Shown here: piece after piece, positions 6,339-10,260 of the stretch
Position numbering within the stretch: position 1 is the first letter of the stretch
Layout: the number at the start of each line of letters is the position of its first letter
Notes under the pieces: generated by a model
Database searches by the model: none
What the model was told of the DNA's origin: nothing
The model's input: only the letters and a program-made list of their open reading frames with translations
Assembly: GCA_958407465.1 (NCBI GenBank)
Contig: CATYIV010000050.1
Location: 1 to 10,260 of the forward strand
DNA length: 10,260 nucleotides
Origin: an uncultured Collinsella sp.
GTDB lineage: Bacteria > Actinomycetota > Coriobacteriia > Coriobacteriales > Coriobacteriaceae
Direction: 5' to 3'
Made by a program: the position numbers and the translations under genes

Positions 6339-7361
6339 CTAGTTCGTTCCGCGGAAACCCTTGCCGACGATCTCGGAGCTGTCGACGATCGTGATAAAGG
6401 CACCCGGATCGACCTCGCGCGCATAACGGCGCAGCTGCACGGCCTCGCGACGGCTCAGCACGCTCATGATCACCGTCACGCACTTGCCCGAGAAGGCACC
6501 GTAGCCGCGACTGATGGTCGCCGTGCGGTTGAGATGCTTGACGATAAACTCCTCGACCTTAAGGGGCTCGGAACAAATGATCGTGCAGACCTTACGAAGA
6601 TGAATGCTCTCGATGGCCTTGTCGACCACAAGCGTCTTGGCAAACAGGCCGAGCACGCAATACAGACCGATACGCGGACCATACAAAAAGGCCGCGATGG
6701 TCACGATGCCGATATCGACCAGCAACAGCGCGCGACCAATCTCGAGTGTGGTACGGCGTTTGAGGATCATAGCGAGGATGTCCGTGCCGCCCGTCGAGGC
6801 GCCGATATCAAAGACGATGGCGCTGCCGAGCGCCGGCAGAATCACGGCAAAGCACAGGTCGAGCCACATATCGCCCGTCATCGAGACACTGGTCGGGATA
6901 AAGAGCTCGAAAAGCGAAACATAGGCGGACAGCGCAAACGAGGCGAAGACACTCCACAGAATTGCCTTGCGCTCCAAAAAGATAAAGCCCAAGACGACGA
7001 GAACCGCGTTGATAATCCACATAAAGACGCCGACGGGCAGGGTCGGGAACAGCGTGGACAGAATAACCGACACGCCCGAGGTGCCGCCAAAAGCAAAGTG
7101 ATTAGGGGTTTTAAACGCAACGATGGCAAAGGCCGTAAGAATCAGACCCAGATTGAGCTCGGCGAAAAAGCGCGGGAAACCTGGCTCCTGGCTACGCTTT
7201 TGGCCGGCACGCTCGCCGCGCTCGATATCGGTGCGATCAACCACGCGCTCCATCGGCACCACGGGAGGACGATGCATCTCCTCGGCAGCACGCGATGCCG
7301 CCTCTGCCGCGGCGGCCTCAATCGCCCATGCCTTGCTTTCTGTTTCGTGCTCGTCAGCCAT
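6339..7361 (-). CDS. YitT family membrane protein with DUF2179 domain
   Basis: A 340-residue integral membrane protein. It has a hydrophilic N-terminal extension of about 60 residues, rich in Ala, Glu and Arg. The YitT membrane domain follows (about 68-245), with the characteristic FGGTSGVS (91-98) and GASTGGTDILAMI (187-199) loops. Hydrophobic segments lie around 70-83, 110-128, 134-152, 166-185, 211-226 and 230-243. A cytoplasmic DUF2179 domain completes it (about 255-335, from RKVCTIICSE to VDSSEIVGKGF). ATG 7359-7361 sits 8 bases after GAGGGG. The family is widespread and poorly characterised; transport has been proposed but no substrate is established. The long charged N-terminus is not part of the family core. 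The gene stands alone, between the Asp23 operon terminator and the zinc-ribbon gene. Confidence 0.93.
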   Translation of the reverse strand: MADEHETESKAWAIEAAAAEAASRAAEEMHRPPVVPMERVVDRTDIERGERAGQKRSQEPGFPRFFAELNLGLILTAFAIVAFKTPNHFAFGGTSGVSVILSTLFPTLPVGVFMWIINAVLVVLGFIFLERKAILWSVFASFALSAYVSLFELFIPTSVSMTGDMWLDLCFAVILPALGSAIVFDIGASTGGTDILAMILKRRTTLEIGRALLLVDIGIVTIAAFLYGPRIGLYCVLGLFAKTLVVDKAIESIHLRKVCTIICSEPLKVEEFIVKHLNRTATISRGYGAFSGKCVTVIMSVLSRREAVQLRRYAREVDPGAFITIVDSSEIVGKGFRGTN

Positions 7362-7401
7362 TACGGCAACCCCTCGTTAACAATTTGGAAACAATGCGCC
7401 C

Positions 7402-7432
7402 ATTAGGGTAACGCGGAACGCGACGATTGCAA
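7402..7432 (-). promoter_or_regulatory. Weak candidate promoter of the YitT gene
   Basis: On the minus strand TTGCAA (complement of 7427-7432) and CCTAAT (complement of 7402-7407) are separated by 19 bases, about 40 bases before the YitT start. The spacing is long and the -10 imperfect. It is offered only because a promoter is expected between the operon terminator and this gene. Confidence 0.25.
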
Positions 7433-7473
7433 CCCCTAGTTAGACGAGCGGTATGCCCACATCGGGAGCGTAC

Positions 7474-7513
7474 AAAAACAGCCGGCCACGCTTTTGCTTG
7501 CGCGGTCGGCCGT
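7474..7513 (-). terminator. Intrinsic terminator of the AmaP-DUF2273-Asp23 operon
   Basis: On the minus strand a 14-bp stem (7500-7513 with 7478-7491; one A-C mismatch and two G-U pairs) with an 8-base loop is followed by TTTTT (7474-7478). It lies 54 bases beyond the Asp23 stop. It fits a Rho-independent terminator well and ends the operon before the YitT gene. Confidence 0.88.
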
Positions 7514-7567
7514 TTAACGTTTTCACAGATAAAACCTACCAAAACAAACCTGTCCCTTTTTGGAAGG

Positions 7568-8089
7568 TTACTCGTGCTGGCTGGTGCGGTGCTCGTACTC
7601 CTCGGGGGTGATGACATCCTCGATGCGCAGGTTGACGCCCGCCACCTCAAGGCCAGTCATCGCGGCAAGGCGCTCGGTGACACGTGCCTTGACATCGTCG
7701 AAGATCGCGGGCGCATAGGCGCCGTACTCGATAATGACGGAGATGTTGACGACCACGCGATTGTCGTCGGTGACCTCGACCGTCACGCCCTTGGTCAGAT
7801 TCTCGGCACCAAACTGCTCCTGCACAAAATGCATGAGGTTACCCTTCATGCCCAGAACGTGCGGAACCTCGCGGGTGGCCATAGCAACGATCTTCTCGAT
7901 CACGCCGTTGGAATAGGTCAGCGAGTCCTCGGACTCGTCTGTTTCCTCATCATCCTCGTCCGCGTCATCGGCGGACTCGGCCTCGACGAGCGCCTCATCC
8001 TCGAGCGTCACATCCTCGGCTTCGGCGACGGCCGCCTCGTTCTCCTCGAGCTCGGTATCGGCCACATCGACCTTCGTATTAAAAGCCAT
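7568..8089 (-). CDS. Asp23/Gls24 family envelope stress response protein
   Basis: A 173-residue cytoplasmic protein that in related systems coats the inner face of the membrane and is linked to cell-envelope (alkaline) stress. The Asp23 domain covers about 58-165: SNGVIEKIVAMATREVPHV (60-78), then alternating strands (VTVEVTDDNRVVVNISVII, 102-120) and the amphipathic helix FDDVKARVTERLAAMTG (130-146), ending in VAGVNLRIEDVI. Before it lies an extremely acidic segment (about 12-57) with almost no basic residues, probably disordered. ATG 8089 is well placed behind AAGGAGG. It is the last gene of the operon, 44 bases after DUF2273 and downstream of AmaP. In Staphylococcus aureus AmaP recruits Asp23 to the membrane, so the order supports the same partnership here. 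It is followed by a strong terminator. Confidence 0.94.
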   Translation of the reverse strand: MAFNTKVDVADTELEENEAAVAEAEDVTLEDEALVEAESADDADEDDEETDESEDSLTYSNGVIEKIVAMATREVPHVLGMKGNLMHFVQEQFGAENLTKGVTVEVTDDNRVVVNISVIIEYGAYAPAIFDDVKARVTERLAAMTGLEVAGVNLRIEDVITPEEYEHRTSQHE

Positions 8090-8133
8090 GGTTCCTCCTT
8101 ATGCCTGCCGCGGATGCGACAGTCGAATACATA

Positions 8134-8511
8134 TTAGCGGCCGCTAAACAGACGGCCGAAGAAGTTGACGATCCCGTTTTCGCCGTCGCGAATTTGGCCG
8201 ATCACGGCGCCGATCAGCACGAAGAATGCAATGACGAGCGTGTCCCACAGGCCGAGCGTGAGCACCAACACGGCAAGGATAAAGCCAGCGACGGCACCGA
8301 GCGTGGTGTTGGGATGACGCACAGCATAGCTCCAGATGGCAGCGCCCGTACCCTTGATGAGACCCATAGCCTCGTCAAAATCCGCGGCTGCCGCGTCTTG
8401 TAACTCGGTTGCCTCTGCTTTGGAATCAACAGGTTCGCTCGCCGGCGTGGCGCTCTGGTCAATCGTCAGGCGCGGCGTACGAGCGGTCTTATCTTGATTG
8501 GTATCACTCAC
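8134..8511 (-). CDS. DUF2273 family small membrane protein
   Basis: A 125-residue protein with two adjacent membrane segments (about 69-87 and 89-107), split by a short turn (GLWD). The family-type ending GAVIGQIRDGENGIVNFFGRLF follows at about 101-122. DUF2273 proteins are usually little more than these two helices; here a polar N-terminal region of about 55 residues precedes them. The start is the GTG at 8511: it overlaps the end of amaP by 8 bases and is preceded by GGAGG 6 bases away. The frame stays open further upstream inside amaP, but there is no reason to use it. The tight overlap implies translational coupling with amaP. The family is repeatedly found between amaP and asp23 genes; its molecular role is unknown, and a structural part in the same membrane complex is an inference. 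Confidence 0.92.
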   Translation of the reverse strand: MSDTNQDKTARTPRLTIDQSATPASEPVDSKAEATELQDAAAADFDEAMGLIKGTGAAIWSYAVRHPNTTLGAVAGFILAVLVLTLGLWDTLVIAFFVLIGAVIGQIRDGENGIVNFFGRLFSGR

Positions 8512-9049
8512 CGGAAACCTCCACGGTCTGGACGGTAGTCTTGGACGGCAAAAAACGGACGCGCGTGGTCGTACCCGGCGTGCCGAGCATGGTGTCGCAA
8601 GCTTCCTCGATGCGCTGCTGCATCGCGGTAGCCAGAGATGCCACGTCCTTATCGTCAAGCGCGATAGCCTCGACCTTAAATCGGACGTGCGAATCGTCGG
8701 AGCCTTGGACGCGGGCCTCGACATGCTCGACCATCACGCGGTCGTCGCGCTCGGCAGCAGCCCTAGCACACGAAGAAAGCGCCGCAAGGGTGACCTCGAT
8801 ATTGCGCTCCCCCGCCGGATGCACACAGGACGGCTCGCGACGAGCAAACATCAGGCGGAAGAAGCTTACCAGCACGCCGATCGCCACAACTCCGCCGCAT
8901 GCCGTCACGACAATGCGCGGCATGGGGTCGCGCATCAGCAGCATAAAGCGATACGTATACGGCCCCCAAAACTGGCAGACAAGCGTACCCAGCGCCACGA
9001 TGGCGGCGGCAAGATACACAATCGCTAGGGCTCGTTTGAGTACGCGCAC
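8504..9049 (-). CDS. amaP: Alkaline shock response membrane anchor protein AmaP
   Basis: A 181-residue membrane protein with two N-terminal membrane segments (about 6-25 and 46-66). A cytoplasmic domain of about 110 residues follows, with alternating strands and helices (for example NIEVTLAALSSCARAAAERD, about 83-102, and the amphipathic stretch DVASLATAMQQRIEEACD, 135-152). This layout and its place at the head of a DUF2273-Asp23 operon identify it as AmaP, which in staphylococci binds Asp23 and holds it at the membrane. The start is GTG 9049, with AAGGGAG 6 bases upstream. The stop overlaps the DUF2273 start by 8 bases. Sequence conservation in this family is low, so the assignment leans on topology and context. 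Confidence 0.85.
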   Translation of the reverse strand: MRVLKRALAIVYLAAAIVALGTLVCQFWGPYTYRFMLLMRDPMPRIVVTACGGVVAIGVLVSFFRLMFARREPSCVHPAGERNIEVTLAALSSCARAAAERDDRVMVEHVEARVQGSDDSHVRFKVEAIALDDKDVASLATAMQQRIEEACDTMLGTPGTTTRVRFLPSKTTVQTVEVSGE

Positions 9050-9099
9050 GTGGCGCTCCCTTCAAATCTCGGCACTCGAAATACAAAACGGTTCGCATC

Positions 9100-9105
9100 A
9101 TTATA
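9100..9105 (-). promoter_or_regulatory. Perfect -10 hexamer, candidate amaP operon promoter
   Basis: The complement of 9100-9105 is TATAAT, preceded by TT from the U-tract of the yebC terminator. Transcription would start near 9093, leaving a leader of about 40 bases before the GTG at 9049. The -35 position falls inside the terminator stem and shows no good match, so the promoter is plausible but unproven. Confidence 0.45.
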
Positions 9106-9146
9106 AAAGAGCCGGGTCCGGTGCTCTACGCACGCGGATCCGGCTC
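9101..9146 (-). terminator. Intrinsic terminator downstream of yebC
   Basis: On the minus strand a 12-bp stem (9135-9146 with 9109-9120, one G-U pair) is followed by TTTTATAA. Four further inner pairs (9130-9133 with 9121-9124) continue the stem past one bulged base (9134). It ends the yebC transcript about 70 bases after the stop and overlaps the candidate amaP -10 box. Confidence 0.85.
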
Positions 9147-9192
9147 ATCTATTCCACGAGGCTTGCATGCTCGCTTCATTATGCCCAGATAT

Positions 9193-9210
9193 GCACGGCT
9201 TAACCCGTGC
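9193..9210 (-). repeat. Short hairpin just after the yebC stop
   Basis: A perfect 6-bp stem (9193-9198 with 9205-9210) with a 6-base loop starts 5 bases beyond the yebC stop. No T-run follows it, so it is unlikely to terminate on its own. It may protect the mRNA 3' end together with the terminator at 9101-9146. Confidence 0.4.
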
Positions 9211-9215
9211 GAGCG

Positions 9216-10022
9216 CTACTCCTCCTCGAGGGCAGCGATGACCTCGTCGGTCATGTCCATGGTGCTGTAAACATCCTGGACGTCGTCGAGCTCCTCAAGA
9301 CGGTCGATGAGGCGCTGAACCTTCTTGGCGTCGGCGCCGGAGACCTCGGTCGGGGTGGTCGGGACCATGGTGGTCTCGGAGCCCTTGACCTGGACGCCCT
9401 GCTCCTCGAGCGCCTTGGAGACAGCCATGACCTCGTTAGCAGTAGTCCAGACGATCCACTCCTCGCCGGCATCCTCGTAGTCCTCGCCACCGGCCTCGGC
9501 GATGGCCATCATGAACTCATCCTCGTCACCGGCAGCACCGTTGGCGATCATGGTCTCCTTCTTGGCGTTCTCGTCCAGGATCTCCTTGGCGACGACGATC
9601 TGGCCCTTGCGCTCAAACTGGAAGGCGACGGAGCCAGAGGTGCCCAGGTTGCCACCAGCGTGGGAGAAGGCGGAACGGACATCGGCGGCGGTACGGTTGC
9701 GGTTGTCGGTCAGGCAGTCGACGTAGACGGCGACACCGGCGGGACCGTAGCCCTCGTACACGATGTTCTCGTAGACGGCGGCGTCAGCACCCGAACCAAA
9801 AGCCTTGTCGATAGCGGACTTGATCTTGTCCTTAGGCATGGACTGAGCCTTGGCCTTGGCAACGGCAGCGGCGAGGCTGGCGTTGTTCTCGGGCAGCGGG
9901 TCACCGCCGAGACGGGCAGCAACGGTGATGTTGCGGCTGAGCTTGGAGAAGAGGGCGGAACGCTTGGCGTCCTGCGCGCCCTTACGATGCTTGGTTGTGG
10001 CCCACTTAGAGTGTCCGGACAT
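9216..10022 (-). CDS. yebC: YebC/PmpR family protein (Tx-C superfamily)
   Basis: A 268-residue cytoplasmic protein. The conserved opening MSGHSKWATTKHRKGAQDAK is followed by the helical domain (to about 75, including MPKDKIKSAIDKA). The core contains YEGYGPAGVAVYVDCLTDNRNRTA-like strands (about 89-112, split by G93/G96) and HAGGNLGTSGSVAFQFERKG (121-140). A C-terminal domain follows. YebC proteins were long annotated as transcription regulators; more recent work links them to relieving ribosome stalling at proline-rich stretches, so both names are in use. The usual length is about 240-250. The excess here is an insert of roughly 20 residues (about 145-165) after the core strand, plus an acidic tail. 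ATG 10022 has AGGAGA 6 bases upstream. Codon choice is strongly biased to C/G-ending codons, as in highly expressed genes. It is a single gene with its own terminator. Confidence 0.97.
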   Translation of the reverse strand: MSGHSKWATTKHRKGAQDAKRSALFSKLSRNITVAARLGGDPLPENNASLAAAVAKAKAQSMPKDKIKSAIDKAFGSGADAAVYENIVYEGYGPAGVAVYVDCLTDNRNRTAADVRSAFSHAGGNLGTSGSVAFQFERKGQIVVAKEILDENAKKETMIANGAAGDEDEFMMAIAEAGGEDYEDAGEEWIVWTTANEVMAVSKALEEQGVQVKGSETTMVPTTPTEVSGADAKKVQRLIDRLEELDDVQDVYSTMDMTDEVIAALEEE

Positions 10023-10152
10023 ACGTGTCTCCTATCGGTTTCGACCTAAAGCCCAGCGCAGATGCTCGGGCAATATAAACAAACGTCGTTATGATATACC
10101 TACTGGCCTGCGAGATAAACCCCAAAATGAAGGCGTCGTGATGATGGCCCCT

Positions 10153-10185
10153 TTGGTGCAAAGAAACCTGACCTCAATGCACCAA
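10153..10185. repeat. Inverted repeat TTGGTGCA-N17-TGCACCAA
   Basis: Two perfect 8-base half-sites (10153-10160 and 10178-10185) face each other across 17 bases, about 130 bases upstream of the yebC start. It could be a hairpin, an operator with widely spaced half-sites, or part of a dispersed intergenic repeat. No T-run follows on either strand. Confidence 0.5.
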
Positions 10186-10238
10186 GTTAGGACCAGAGGA
10201 AGTCGGGCTTATAGGACAAAATGTGTGTCCACGTTGGG

Positions 10239-10260
10239 GGCATCGGCGCAGGTCGATGCC
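10239..10260. repeat. Inverted repeat cut by the window end
   Basis: GGCATCG (10239-10245) and CGATGCC (10254-10260) form a 7-bp stem with an 8-base loop, ending exactly at the window edge. It may be part of a longer stem, for example a terminator of a gene lying to the right, but the other side is not visible. Confidence 0.35.

Larger units (their letters stand above)
10023..10260. other. Right-hand intergenic region upstream of yebC
   Basis: No convincing gene. It must hold the yebC promoter: TTTATC and TATCAT with a 17-base spacer (complements of 10114-10119 and 10091-10096) is the best but weak candidate, starting about 60 bases before the ATG. One plus-strand frame opens at 10141 (ATG, with GAAGG 7 bases before) and stays open to the window edge. 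Its 40 residues look unlike a normal protein and it runs through two inverted repeats, so I do not call it. Confidence 0.45.

Noticed and set aside
8512..8724. Upstream extension of the DUF2273 frame inside amaP
   Set aside because: The GTG at 8511 has GGAGG in the right place and overlaps the amaP stop in the way typical of coupled genes.
9207..10049. Plus-strand open frame (280 codons) opposite yebC
   Set aside because: It is an antisense shadow of a highly conserved gene, rich in Leu/Gly/Val/Asp because of the biased codons of yebC.
10141..10260. Partial plus-strand gene running off the right edge
   Set aside because: Only about 40 codons are visible, the composition is unlike a normal N-terminus, and two inverted repeats lie inside it.

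Overview
The window comes from a GC-rich bacterial chromosome with strong G/C preference at third codon positions. Its gene set (YebC, an AmaP/DUF2273/Asp23 operon, a YitT-type membrane protein, DUF4234 and DUF2752 membrane proteins with N-terminal zinc ribbons) fits a gut Coriobacteriia actinobacterium. I think Collinsella is most likely, from the look of the proteins; this was not checked by alignment. I see no rRNA, tRNA, CRISPR array, insertion sequence or phage gene. Ten protein genes are supported, nine on the minus strand and one on the plus strand.

Left part (1-3605): a non-coding stretch holds a very long hairpin (145-211). Next come two divergently transcribed metal-dependent hydrolases sharing a ~170 bp promoter region: a YtcJ-type Amidohydro_3 enzyme (minus) and an M20D peptidase-family amidohydrolase (plus) with an odd charged C-terminal tail. 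A strong hairpin terminator separates the M20 gene from the convergent membrane-protein genes.

Middle part (3606-7361, all minus): a DUF4234 zinc-ribbon membrane protein followed 13 bp later by a DUF2752 membrane protein form a two-gene operon. Upstream of it, behind its own terminator, is a larger zinc-ribbon polytopic membrane protein with a Pro-Ala tail. Further upstream is a YitT/DUF2179 membrane protein. The two zinc-ribbon proteins share the same N-terminal architecture: C3/C6/C17/C20, then a Pro/Gln/Ala linker, then membrane segments. This suggests a small group of related envelope proteins of unknown role.

Right part (7474-10260, minus): an operon reads AmaP -> DUF2273 -> Asp23, the envelope (alkaline) stress module in which AmaP is known in staphylococci to anchor Asp23 at the membrane. 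It ends at a strong intrinsic terminator. Upstream lies yebC with its own terminator; the U-tract of that terminator contains a perfect TATAAT that may be the amaP promoter. The last ~240 bases have no convincing gene but carry inverted repeats.

Most of the window is ordinary housekeeping and envelope genes. The best candidates for something undescribed are the hairpin at 145-211, whose base pairing favours one strand, the zinc-ribbon membrane-protein cluster, and the intergenic repeats at the right end.
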